Source: Sphingomonas canadensis (GTDB lineage: Bacteria; Pseudomonadota; Alphaproteobacteria; Sphingomonadales; Sphingomonadaceae). Taken from it: a stretch of 57,869 nt of DNA. The stretch's first letter is position 1, and each line of letters starts with the position of its first letter. Below are positions 25,216-33,177 of the stretch, one piece after another. Under the pieces are notes generated by a model. It was not told the DNA's origin and did not search any database. It saw nothing but the letters and a program-made list of their open reading frames with translations. The translations under genes were made by a program, and so were the position numbers. Where the stretch lies: assembly GCF_026013525.1 (NCBI RefSeq), contig NZ_JAPDRA010000015.1, positions 1 through 57,869 on the forward strand. Reading direction: 5' to 3'.

Positions 25216-26058
25216 ATGACGCAACAGCGCAGTATCGCCGTGATCGGCGCCGGGATGATGGGGGCGGCGGTGGGCCGCCTGCTTGCGGTGGGCGGCGCGC
25301 GCGTCCTGACCCCGCTCGACGGGCGCGGCGACACTACCAGGGCGCGGGCGCGCGACGCCGGGATGATCGCGGCGACGATGGACCAGGTTGCACAGTGCGA
25401 CACGATCCTCTCGATCGTCGCGCCCAGCCAGGCGATGCCGGTGGCGCAGGCCCTGCTCCCGTTTCTGGCGGAGGCGCCCTCCCCGCCGCTGTTCGTCGAA
25501 TGCAACGCGATCCATCCGGAAGAGGCCCGCGCCATCGCCGCGCTGCTGGCGCCGGCCCGGGTCCGCTTCGCCGATGCGGGGATCGTCGGCGGGCCGCCCG
25601 CGCCGGGCGGCGGCTCCGGCCCGCGCTTCTATGCGTCCGGGCCGGATGCGGCGGAGTTCGCCGCGCTCGGCGCGCTGGGGCTCGACATCCGCGTCCTGGA
25701 CGCACCTGCCGGCTCCGCCTCCGCGCTCAAGATGGCATTCGCGGCCGCCTCGAAAGGGCTCACCGGCCTGCTCGCCTTCACCATGGCGCTGGCCGAACGC
25801 GAACAGGTGAGCGATGCGCTGATCGAGCAGCTTCGCATATCGCATCCCGGCCCCGTCGCCTGGGCCGAACGTCAGTTCCCCCAGCTCGCATACAAGGCGC
25901 CGCGATGGGTGGAGGAGATGCAGATACTCTCCTCCATGCTCGCCGATGTTCCGGGCGCGGCGCATCATTTCCGGGGCCTTTCGGAGCTGTTCGCGGCGAT
26001 CGGAACCGAAATCCCCTCGACCGCCGTCGAAGGCTGGGCAGCGACGCTGAAGCGCTAG
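25216..26058 (+). CDS. NAD(P)-binding 6-phosphogluconate/3-hydroxyisobutyrate dehydrogenase-like protein (DUF1932 type)
   Basis: A 280-residue protein with an N-terminal Rossmann motif IAVIGAGMMGAAVGRLLAVGG and a helical C-terminal half of the DUF1932-like type (residues about 190-260, with YKAPRWVEEM). The middle segment DAGIVGGPPAPGGGSGPRFYASG replaces the classical beta-hydroxyacid signature. The family reduces or oxidises hydroxyacids, but the specificity is unknown. It is divergent from the LigI-like gene (50-bp gap) and ends 12 bp before the convergent GntR 2 gene. Confidence 0.76.
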   Translation: MTQQRSIAVIGAGMMGAAVGRLLAVGGARVLTPLDGRGDTTRARARDAGMIAATMDQVAQCDTILSIVAPSQAMPVAQALLPFLAEAPSPPLFVECNAIHPEEARAIAALLAPARVRFADAGIVGGPPAPGGGSGPRFYASGPDAAEFAALGALGLDIRVLDAPAGSASALKMAFAAASKGLTGLLAFTMALAEREQVSDALIEQLRISHPGPVAWAERQFPQLAYKAPRWVEEMQILSSMLADVPGAAHHFRGLSELFAAIGTEIPSTAVEGWAATLKR

Positions 26059-26070
26059 AGGCCGGTTCGT

Positions 26071-26721
26071 TCAGGCCGCCGCGACGATGTTGAACGCCTG
26101 CTCCAGCGCCGCCTCCACCCCGCCCCGCGCGGCGAGATAGTCGGCGATCAGCCGGTCGCGGTCGCGCGCCTCCAGCGCGTCGATCAGCTTGCGCTCGGGG
26201 CTCCCCTCGGTGTTGCGGGGGAACAGCGAACGATAGCGATCGGTGAGCGTCCACAGCCGCTTCGCCTCGCGCAGCAGCACCTTTTCGGGCGACAGATCGA
26301 ATATCTCGTACCGGATCTGCCCCAGCGTTTCCGACCAGCGCGCGAAATCGCGGTTCGGGCTGAGCCCATCGAGTTCGTCGAACCGCTTGCGGAAGCGCGC
26401 GACCTGCTCGGGCTCGGGCCATTCGGCGGTCTTCAACAGCTCGATCTCAAGCCAGCGGCGCAGCTTGTAGAGCTGCAACGCCTCCGGATATTCGAGCGGC
26501 GAGACGAAATAGCCGCGATTGCGATCGTGGCGAAGAAATCCCTCGGTCGAAAGCAGCTTCAACGCTTCGCGGATCGGCACCTTGCTGCGGCCGAAACGCT
26601 TGGCGAGCTGCGTCTGGCCCAGATGTTCGCCGGGAAGCAGCGTTCCGCGCACGATCAGGCTACGCAGTTCGTCGGCCACGTAATTGGGCAGGGAATCGTC
26701 AACCTCGGAATATTCTGCCAT
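26071..26721 (-). CDS. GntR-family regulator 2 (FadR/FCD-like)
   Basis: A 216-residue paralogue of GntR 1. Its HTH reads LGQTQLAKRFGRSKVPIREALKLLSTEGFL, almost identical in the recognition helix, so both may read the same DNA sites. In the effector domain the metal-ligand positions of the paralogue (DEHREFH and NKHSLLTAL) are RWSETLGQIR and SPERKLIDAL here, without His. The domain may therefore bind its ligand without metal, or respond to none. It has its own start at 26721. The upstream gap 26722-26830 shows a GCGCATGCGC palindrome (26774-26783) but no clear 13-bp operator pair. Confidence 0.86.
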   Translation of the reverse strand: MAEYSEVDDSLPNYVADELRSLIVRGTLLPGEHLGQTQLAKRFGRSKVPIREALKLLSTEGFLRHDRNRGYFVSPLEYPEALQLYKLRRWLEIELLKTAEWPEPEQVARFRKRFDELDGLSPNRDFARWSETLGQIRYEIFDLSPEKVLLREAKRLWTLTDRYRSLFPRNTEGSPERKLIDALEARDRDRLIADYLAARGGVEAALEQAFNIVAAA

Positions 26722-26830
26722 CTGGCCCCCCTGATCGCTTCCCCACCCTTCGCGCGATTGTTGGCATAGCTACGCGCATGCGCAACATCGAAATTTGACT
26801 TTCGGCAAGCCTGGCCGGTCGCTCCGCCGG

Positions 26831-27070
26831 TCATCGCGCCGCCGCCTGCGGCTTGAGGTAGATCGCCCGTCCGCACGCCGCGCAACAGATGTCCTCCAGC
26901 GGCACCTCCGGCGCGTCCCCATGCACGTGCGCCGTCTCGCCATGGCCGCAGCACGCGCAGGACGCGGCGACGGTATAGGCGTCGAACTGCGCCAGCATCG
27001 CATCGGTCCATTCGGCGCGGCAGAAGGGGCAGGAAGGGCGGATGGCGGGCGGGATTTGCATGCGGACCAT
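26831..27070 (-). CDS. Small Cys-rich zinc-ribbon-like protein
   Basis: A 79-residue protein with paired cysteines CPFC near residue 14, CACC near 38 and CCAAC near 61, plus a His-rich HVHG between. It looks like a zinc-ribbon or rubredoxin-like knuckle protein. It starts three bases after the stop of the HTH-methyltransferase gene, so it is the last cistron of that operon (start GTG/ATG at 27070, or Met at 27058 as alternative). Function unknown; zinc binding is inferred from the Cys spacing alone. Confidence 0.6.
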   Translation of the reverse strand: MVRMQIPPAIRPSCPFCRAEWTDAMLAQFDAYTVAASCACCGHGETAHVHGDAPEVPLEDICCAACGRAIYLKPQAAAR

Positions 27071-27073
27071 CGC

Positions 27074-28474
27074 TCAATTGTCCGCGCCGCCCATGGCCGG
27101 GACGGTCCCCAGCCCGGCGGATCGCGAAATCACGAACATCTCGTCCTTGAACCACAGCCCGCCATGCGCCCGCAGCACATCGCGCGTCACGTCCAGATAG
27201 CGGTCGTGGTTCATCACATTGGCCAGCCGCGCATCCTCGATCTGCGCGACATAGCTGGCGGCGTTCCACGCGGCGATCAGCGTGGAGGTTCCGATGTCGC
27301 CGGCCGGCTTGATCTCGGTCTGCAGCGTGCGAATCTGATAGCGGAACACCGCCTGCTCATCCGAGAGCTGGTGGAAGCAATAGCGCCGCTCCTCCAGCCC
27401 CAGCGCGGACTGTACCGCACGCATCAGCGCGTCGCGCCGCGTGATGAAGGGGGCCTCGCCGGGCCAGACGCCGCGGATGATCTCCATCCCCGGATCCTCG
27501 CCATAGCCCTGCACGCCCATCAGCCGCCCGTTGCGGCGCAACGCGCGCACCAGCGGCGCCACGATCCGTTCCGCCTTGAACTCCACGGGCGCGCGTGCCC
27601 TCCAGGCATGGGAAAGCAGCACGAAATCGAAGTCCGCGCGCGCCGCGCCGCGCCGCGGCAGGATCGAATCGAGCGTGAATCGCTGATCGCGGCGATAGAT
27701 CACCAGCACCGCGGGCACGCGCGGCAGCGGATGTCCGCTGCGCGGGCTGACCTGGACCTGCCAGTTGGCCTCGACAAAGGGCTGGAGCCCCGCAATCGCC
27801 TCCTCGAACTCCCCCGCGGTGGTGCCGTCCAGCGCCACCTCGCGCCACACCATCGCACTGGCGGCGACAGGCGATCCGGGGTTCAGCCAGGGCGCCTCGG
27901 CATAGTTGAGGTTGGTCATCACCAGCACCGTGCCGGGATGTTCCTGGAACCGGTCCGGCATGCGCTCCAGCGTCAGGCGAACGTTCTCCGCGCTGATCTC
28001 CTTCGCGACGACATAGAGGGGCAGCCACGGATAGCGCCGGTGCGCCCCGCGCAGCAGCCGGGCGAGCGCGGTACCGTCGCCGGTGCCGCCGTCGAACAGC
28101 CGGATCGCGGGCGGCTCCGGCTGGGCGTGGGCAAGCTGCTCCAGCGCGCGATCCGCGACGATCTGCTTTTCCGACGATGTGTTGACGAACATCAGATATT
28201 TCTGACGGTTGTCATAGAAGCGGAAGTTGTGCGCGGGATCGATCGTCTCCGCCCCGCGGATGGCCGATCGCAGCATCCGCGCGGATGGCCCGCCCTGTTC
28301 CTCGATGAAGCGATGGACGCGCTCGACGGTCTGCAGCGTCACGCGGCCGCCGTGGCGCAGCCTGCTGACGAACTTGCCGTCGTTCACCGCCTGGCGGCCG
28401 AAGGTGGACTGGGCGATGCGCAGCCGGCGGCAGGCATCGTCGATCTGTTCCAGCAACACCTCCGCGTCGGTCAT
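27074..28474 (-). CDS. HTH-SAM-dependent methyltransferase-like fusion protein
   Basis: A 466-residue protein. Residues about 10-60 form a helix-turn-helix-like segment (IAQSTFGRQAVNDGKFVSRL). Residues about 125-450 contain a class I methyltransferase-type nucleotide site RLFDGGTGDGTALARLLRG and following Rossmann-like strands. I cannot name the family. A DNA-binding domain joined to a SAM-binding fold could be a regulator that senses SAM or a modifying enzyme. Its ATG overlaps the stop of the MDR dehydrogenase gene (ATGA), so it is made together with that enzyme, and the zinc-ribbon protein follows. Confidence 0.68.
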   Translation of the reverse strand: MTDAEVLLEQIDDACRRLRIAQSTFGRQAVNDGKFVSRLRHGGRVTLQTVERVHRFIEEQGGPSARMLRSAIRGAETIDPAHNFRFYDNRQKYLMFVNTSSEKQIVADRALEQLAHAQPEPPAIRLFDGGTGDGTALARLLRGAHRRYPWLPLYVVAKEISAENVRLTLERMPDRFQEHPGTVLVMTNLNYAEAPWLNPGSPVAASAMVWREVALDGTTAGEFEEAIAGLQPFVEANWQVQVSPRSGHPLPRVPAVLVIYRRDQRFTLDSILPRRGAARADFDFVLLSHAWRARAPVEFKAERIVAPLVRALRRNGRLMGVQGYGEDPGMEIIRGVWPGEAPFITRRDALMRAVQSALGLEERRYCFHQLSDEQAVFRYQIRTLQTEIKPAGDIGTSTLIAAWNAASYVAQIEDARLANVMNHDRYLDVTRDVLRAHGGLWFKDEMFVISRSAGLGTVPAMGGADN

Positions 28475-29583
28475 GCGGGCTCGGCTCCGGGACTCACCGT
28501 GACGTGGATCGCGCCCTCGGTTCCGCGGCCGGCGGTGGCCAGGATCGCATCATGTACGCCCTCCAGGCCGAAATCATGGCTGCACAGCTTGTCGACGGGC
28601 CAGCGGCGCGACGCGACGATATCGAGGGCCGTCTGCACCGCGCGCCAGCTATGCCCGCGCGGTGCCCGCACGGTCAGGTAGCGCTTCTTGATTTCACCAA
28701 GCGGCACCGACGCCTCCAGGCCGTTCAAACTCAACCATGCGCCCTTGGCCGAAAGGGCCACCGCCTGGGCCGCGATGCTGCCATCGGGGTCCCCCGTGGT
28801 ATCGACCACCACGTCGACACCGCGCCCGCCGGTCGCAGCCATCACCGCCGCGTATAGGTTTTCCTCCTGAACGTCCACCGCCAGGTCCGCGCCAAGATCC
28901 AGAGAGAGATCCAGCCGCGCCCGGTCGCGCGTCATCCCCGCAAGGATCACAAAGGCCGATCCCGCCGCCTTGGCCGCCAGCACACAGCCCAGCCCCTGCT
29001 GGCCCGGGCCGAACACCAGCACCGTCTTGCCCATCCCCGCGCCGCCATCCAGCACCGCCCATTGCACGCCGTTGCCCAGCGGCACCGCCAGGGTGGCATG
29101 GCGCGCGTCCATGTCGGCCGGAATGCGGTGAATCACCGCGTTGGGCGCCAGATACAGATGCTCGGCGAACCCGCCCCACAGATGCGGCGCAATGCCAGCG
29201 TTGCACGTGCCATAGCGCAGCGTGTTGAACCGGTCTTTCACGTTGAAGAAATCGGCCTCCATGCACAGGCGGAAATCGCCCTGGAGGCACCAGTGGCAAT
29301 GCCAGCAGGGCAGATATTCGTGCAGCGCGATGCGATCGCCCGGGCGCAATCCCCAGCGCTTCGCCGCGGCCTCGCCCAGTTCCTCCACCGTGCCCACCAC
29401 CTCATGCCCCATGATGCAGGGCGCGGTGTTGGCGCGGCGGTACATCTCCGGATCGCTGCCCCCCACGCCTGAGGATTCGACCCGCAGCAGGCCATCGTCC
29501 AGTCCGATCCTGGGCCGCTCGAACTCCCGGATCACGCTAGTCTCGATGTCGGTCTTCACGGCGGCGCGTATCGGCTGGGTCAT
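28471..29583 (-). CDS. Zinc-type medium-chain dehydrogenase/reductase 1
   Basis: A 370-residue MDR alcohol dehydrogenase. The structural zinc lobe is intact (CWHCHWCLQGDFRLC), as are GHEVVG and the NAD site VLVFGPGQQGLG. The catalytic-zinc Cys normally found in G-x-C-G-S-D is absent (GVGGSDPE), as in the paralogue at 38002. Zinc at the active site is therefore doubtful, and the chemistry may be reductive rather than alcohol oxidation. The ATG at 29583 is chosen over 29601 because the latter touches the operator. It is the first gene of an operon with the HTH-methyltransferase and zinc-ribbon genes, divergent from an MFS gene. Confidence 0.84.
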   Translation of the reverse strand: MTQPIRAAVKTDIETSVIREFERPRIGLDDGLLRVESSGVGGSDPEMYRRANTAPCIMGHEVVGTVEELGEAAAKRWGLRPGDRIALHEYLPCWHCHWCLQGDFRLCMEADFFNVKDRFNTLRYGTCNAGIAPHLWGGFAEHLYLAPNAVIHRIPADMDARHATLAVPLGNGVQWAVLDGGAGMGKTVLVFGPGQQGLGCVLAAKAAGSAFVILAGMTRDRARLDLSLDLGADLAVDVQEENLYAAVMAATGGRGVDVVVDTTGDPDGSIAAQAVALSAKGAWLSLNGLEASVPLGEIKKRYLTVRAPRGHSWRAVQTALDIVASRRWPVDKLCSHDFGLEGVHDAILATAGRGTEGAIHVTVSPGAEPA

Positions 29584-29600
29584 GGCATCTCGCTCTAGCA

Positions 29601-29624
29601 TTGTTAGTCACAAGAGACTAACAA
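29601..29624. promoter_or_regulatory. Perfect 9-bp inverted repeat between MDR 1 and MFS genes
   Basis: TTGTTAGTC (29601-29609) and GACTAACAA (29616-29624) are perfect inverted copies with a six-base spacer. The arms are the same 9-mer seen in the 13-bp direct-repeat operators, but inverted, suiting a divergent promoter. Confidence 0.6.
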
Positions 29625-29653
29625 AAATCCCGGAAATAAGGAAACAGGCATCC

Positions 29654-30841
29654 GTGCTTACCAGGGGACAGACCGCGCTGCTCGCGGGATTTACGGCGTT
29701 GGCGCCGCTCGCGATCGACATGTACCTGCCGGCCATGCCGCCGCTGGCGGCCGACCTCGGCGTTTCCATGGACCAGGCGAGCCAGAGCCTGTCGGTGTTC
29801 CTGTTCGGGCTCGCGGGCGGCCAGCTCGTCAGCGGACCGCTGTCGGACCGGCTGGGACGCAGACCGGTGGCGATCGCCGGGCTTGCGCTGTTCGTCGCGG
29901 CCGGAGCGCTGGCGGCGGTCACCACCAGCTTCGCGGTGCTGCTCGCGGCGCGGCTGCTCCAGGCGCTGGGAGCGTGTTCCGCGATGGTGGCCGCACGCGC
30001 CATCGTCCGCGACCGGCTGGACGCGACCGAATCGGCGCGCTTCTTCTCGCTGCTCGCGCTGATCGGGGGGCTGGCGCCGGTGCTGGCGCCGCTGATCGGC
30101 GCGGGGCTGCTGCTGGTTGGCGACTGGCGGCTGATCTTCTGGGTGATGGCGGGGTTCGCGGCGGTGTTGTTCGCCGCGGGCATGGCCGCGCTGCCGGAGA
30201 CGCGCTCGGCCGAGACCGCAGCCAACGCCCGCGCCGAACAGCCCTTCGCCGCCTATTGGGCGCTGCTCACCAACCGCGCGCTGCTGGGCTATCTGCTCGC
30301 CGCGATGTTCAACACCGCGTCCTTCTTCGCCTATATCGCCAACTCGTCGGTGGTGTTCGTCGGCGGATATGGGCTGACCCCGGCCGCGTTCAGCCTGTTG
30401 TTCGGGCTCAATTCGGTGGCGCTGGTGGGCGCAGGCCAGATCAACCGCAGCCTGCTGAAGAACCGCACGCCGGATGCGCTGCTGGCGCTTTCGGCGCGCA
30501 ACGGGCTGGTGCTGGCGGCGCTGTTCCTGCTCTTTGCCGGAACCCAGGCCGGCGGCATGTGGGCGATCAATGTGCTGTTCTTCTTCCTGGCGGGATCGGT
30601 CTCGCCGATCCAGGCCAACACGATGGGCGGCGGGCTGGCGATCGATCCGTTGCGCGCGGGATCGGCGGCGGCGCTGTTCGGCGCGATGACCTTCGCTGGC
30701 GGCGCGGCAGCCTCCGCGATCGGCGGGTTGCTGTATGATGGCACGCCGCGCGGGCTGGCGATCGTCATCGCATGCTGCCTGATCGGCTGCGCGGCGTCGA
30801 TCCGGCTGATCGTGCTGCGGCGCCCGGAGGCCGCGGAATAG
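29654..30841 (+). CDS. MFS transporter, Bcr/CflA-like
   Basis: A 395-residue, 12-helix MFS protein. The N-terminal LAPLAIDMYLPAMPPLAADLG is the hallmark of the Bcr/CflA drug-resistance family; GPLSDRLGRRPVAIAG and AARLLQALGACSAMVAARAIVRD are its loop motifs. It is predicted to be a proton-driven exporter of small toxic compounds. The start is GTG at 29654 after AAGGAA. The 3' end runs to within 13 bp of the convergent SDR. It could also import a substrate; direction cannot be read from sequence. Confidence 0.84.
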   Translation: MLTRGQTALLAGFTALAPLAIDMYLPAMPPLAADLGVSMDQASQSLSVFLFGLAGGQLVSGPLSDRLGRRPVAIAGLALFVAAGALAAVTTSFAVLLAARLLQALGACSAMVAARAIVRDRLDATESARFFSLLALIGGLAPVLAPLIGAGLLLVGDWRLIFWVMAGFAAVLFAAGMAALPETRSAETAANARAEQPFAAYWALLTNRALLGYLLAAMFNTASFFAYIANSSVVFVGGYGLTPAAFSLLFGLNSVALVGAGQINRSLLKNRTPDALLALSARNGLVLAALFLLFAGTQAGGMWAINVLFFFLAGSVSPIQANTMGGGLAIDPLRAGSAAALFGAMTFAGGAAASAIGGLLYDGTPRGLAIVIACCLIGCAASIRLIVLRRPEAAE

Positions 30842-30854
30842 CGCCGGGCGCGGG

Positions 30855-31697
30855 CTACGCCCGTTCGCGGACCAGACTGTTCGCGGCCTCGCTCAGCGCC
30901 TTCCACTTGCGCATCTCGGCCTGCTGGCGCTCCAGTTCCGCCTCGATCATCACATAGGCGTCGCCGCCGCCGATAAACTGCACCGGCGGCTCCGGCGCAT
31001 CCGCCAGTTCCAGGATCGCGGCGGCCAGCGTCTCGGGCTCGCCCTGGGGCAGGTGCTTGATCATCGCCTCCATCCCCTGGCGGATCGAGGCATAGGCGGG
31101 ATGCTGCTGGCCGGCCATCGCCGCCGAGGTGCCGAAGCGCGTGGCGAAGGCGCCCGGCTCCACCGCCGTCACCTTGATCCCGAACCCGGCCAGTTCGTGC
31201 GACAGCCCCAGCGTCAGCCCCTCCACCGCGAACTTGCTGGCGGCATAGAGCGCCAGCAACGGCGCCGTGACCCGCCCGCCGACCGAGGAGAAGTTGATCA
31301 CATGCCCCCCGCCCTGATCGCGCAGCCGCGGCACGAAGGCGCGGATCACATCGATCATGCCGAACAGGTTGACCTCGAACAGCCGCCGGATCTGATCCTC
31401 GCCGGCTTCCTCCACCGCCGCCTGGAGCCCGTAGCCTGCATTGTTGACCAGTAGGTCGATCCGCCCGAAGCGCGCGAAGGCGGCATCGGCGGCGGCGGCC
31501 ACCTCGTCCGGCCGGGTCACGTCGAGCTGGAGCGCGAGCGCGGTCCCGGGGTAGCGCTCCTCCCATTCGGCCACCGCGGCGCGATCGCGATCGGTGACCG
31601 CCACGCGATCGCCGCGTTCGAGCGCCAGCATCGCCAGCGCGCGGCCAAACCCCGTCGCGCAGCCGGTGATGAACCAGGTCTTGGCATCCTCTCGCAT
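30855..31697 (-). CDS. Short-chain dehydrogenase/reductase 2
   Basis: A 280-residue SDR with the cofactor motif TGCATGFG near residue 10, acidic VTDRDR at the end of strand 2 (NAD preference), NNAGYG near 85 and catalytic SSVGGRVTAPLLALYAASK (Ser, Tyr-x3-Lys) near 135. The C-terminal VEPGAFATRFG and tail resemble retinol-dehydrogenase-like or oxidoreductases of unknown substrate. The ATG at 31697 is taken as the start; a GTG at 31718 would add seven residues. It shares the gap with the triple operator before the AAHS transporter. Confidence 0.83.
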   Translation of the reverse strand: MREDAKTWFITGCATGFGRALAMLALERGDRVAVTDRDRAAVAEWEERYPGTALALQLDVTRPDEVAAAADAAFARFGRIDLLVNNAGYGLQAAVEEAGEDQIRRLFEVNLFGMIDVIRAFVPRLRDQGGGHVINFSSVGGRVTAPLLALYAASKFAVEGLTLGLSHELAGFGIKVTAVEPGAFATRFGTSAAMAGQQHPAYASIRQGMEAMIKHLPQGEPETLAAAILELADAPEPPVQFIGGGDAYVMIEAELERQQAEMRKWKALSEAANSLVRERA

Positions 31698-31722
31698 ATC
31701 CCTAGGCTTTCCCTGCACCTGT

Positions 31723-31759
31723 TTGTTTGACTGTTTTGTTAGACCATTTATTTAGACGA
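31723..31759 (+). promoter_or_regulatory. Triple 13-bp operator repeat before the AAHS transporter
   Basis: TTGTTTGACTG (31723-31733), TTGTTAGACCA (31736-31746) and TATTTAGACGA (31749-31759) repeat at exactly 13 bp. The middle copy fits TNGTNNNACNA exactly. The last ends one base before the ATG, leaving no room for a normal ribosome site. Confidence 0.62.
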
Positions 31760-31760
31760 T

Positions 31761-33113
31761 ATGGAACAGCAAATCGCCTCAGACCGCCCCGGAACCGTCA
31801 ACCTCAATGCGGCTCTCGACGATAGCATCTGGACAGGGCGGCAAAAGCTGATCCTCGCACTGATCGCGCTCGCCTATCTGACCGATGGCATCGCAAACCA
31901 GTCGATGGGCCTCGCCATACCGGCGCTGATGCATGACTGGGGCATGCCGCGGGAGGCGTTCGCCAGCATCGCGGCCTTCGGGCTGTTGGGCCTGACGCTG
32001 GGCGCGGTGGTGGGTGGCATGCTGGGCGACCGGTTCGGCCGGCGCACGACCATGATCGCCAGCACCGCCTTCTTCGGCGCGATGACGATGGCCCAGGCAT
32101 GGGTGACCAACCCGCAGGAACTGCTGGCGCTGCGCTTCCTGGACGGCATCGGCATTGGCGCGATGATCCCCAACGGCGCCGCGCTGATCAGCGAGCTGAC
32201 GCCCCGGCGCGAACGCGCGCTGGCGCTGGCGGTGGGGATGACCTTCATCGCGGTCGGCGCGATGGTGGCGGGGCTGATCGGCAACCTGCTCCTCGATCCC
32301 TATGGCTGGCAGGGGCTGTTCCTCGCGCTGGGCGGGATCGCGCTGCTGGTGGCCGCGCTGCTGTTCGTCGCGCTGCCCGAATCGCCGATCTACCTGGTCA
32401 ATTCGGGCGCCAGCCAGGAACGGCTGCGTGCCGTGGCCGCGCGGTGCGGGTTGAAGCTGGGCGAAGGCACGATCGGCGCCAACACGCCCGACAAGGCATC
32501 GACGCACCGCACGCCGCTGGGCGCGCTGTTCACGCCCGATGTGGCGTCGAGCACGATATTCCTGTGGATCGCCTTCTTCTTCTGCCTGCTGGCCAATTAC
32601 GCGATGTTCAGTTGGGTTCCGGCGATGCTCGCCGCGCTGGGCTTCAAACTGTCGCTCACCAGCCTGGGGATGACGGCCCTGTCGCTCGGCGGAATCGTCG
32701 GCGGCGTCGGCTGCGGCTGGCTTATCAAGCGCTTCGGTTCGCGGGCAACGGTGCTCAGCCTGGGATCGGGCGGCGTGATCGCGGCGCTCGGGCTGGGGCT
32801 GATGATCATGGGAGAGGTGAAGAGCCTTGGCGTGATCCTGGCCTCGCTCGCGGTGATCGGCGTGTTCAGCGCGGGGCTGCTCAACGGGCTCTACACCTTC
32901 TCCGCCCTCATCTACCCCGATCATGCGCGCGGCACCGGCGTGGGCGCGGCCGCTGCGGCAGGGCGGGTGGGCGCGATCGCCAGTTCCTGGGCGGGCGTGA
33001 TCGCGCTGGGGATCGGCGGAGCGTCGAGCTATTTCCTGCTGATCGCGGGCGCGCTGGCGGTGTCGGTGGCCGGCGTGGCGCTGATCCGGCGGCAGATACC
33101 CAAGGCGGTGTGA
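31761..33113 (+). CDS. MFS aromatic-acid:H+ symporter-like (AAHS family)
   Basis: A 450-residue, 12-helix transporter. Motifs of the aromatic-acid/proton symporters (PcaK/BenK-like) are LAYLTDGIANQSMGLAIPAL (helix 1 Asp region), GGMLGDRFGRRTTMIAS, and RFLDGIGIGAMIPNGAALISE. It is expected to import an aromatic carboxylate across the inner membrane, following outer-membrane transport by the TonB receptors. No Shine-Dalgarno sequence is visible before the ATG, which abuts the operator array; a leaderless transcript or a different start should be considered. It converges on the LigW-like operon. Confidence 0.85.
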   Translation: MEQQIASDRPGTVNLNAALDDSIWTGRQKLILALIALAYLTDGIANQSMGLAIPALMHDWGMPREAFASIAAFGLLGLTLGAVVGGMLGDRFGRRTTMIASTAFFGAMTMAQAWVTNPQELLALRFLDGIGIGAMIPNGAALISELTPRRERALALAVGMTFIAVGAMVAGLIGNLLLDPYGWQGLFLALGGIALLVAALLFVALPESPIYLVNSGASQERLRAVAARCGLKLGEGTIGANTPDKASTHRTPLGALFTPDVASSTIFLWIAFFFCLLANYAMFSWVPAMLAALGFKLSLTSLGMTALSLGGIVGGVGCGWLIKRFGSRATVLSLGSGGVIAALGLGLMIMGEVKSLGVILASLAVIGVFSAGLLNGLYTFSALIYPDHARGTGVGAAAAAGRVGAIASSWAGVIALGIGGASSYFLLIAGALAVSVAGVALIRRQIPKAV

Positions 33114-33120
33114 CGCGAGA

Positions 33121-33152
33121 AGCCTCTCCCCGGTCCTTGCCGGGGAGAGGCT
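33121..33152. terminator. Strong hairpin between convergent AAHS and LigW-like genes
   Basis: AGCCTCTCCCCGG (33121-33133) pairs perfectly with CCGGGGAGAGGCT (33140-33152), loop TCCTTG. It lies between two convergent stops and is followed by GCGTTTCC. It is probably a bidirectional transcript terminator. Confidence 0.65.
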
Positions 33153-33177
33153 GCGTTTCCCTGCGTCCGGCTTTCGC

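Noticed and set aside
26774..26783. GCGCATGCGC palindrome upstream of GntR 2 as an operator
   Set aside because: Short GC palindromes are expected by chance at this base composition, and it does not resemble the other sites.
26655..27269. 204-codon minus-strand frame between GntR 2 and the HTH-methyltransferase
   Set aside because: It overlaps the Cys-rich small protein and the GntR start in another frame and has low-complexity Arg/Gly composition.
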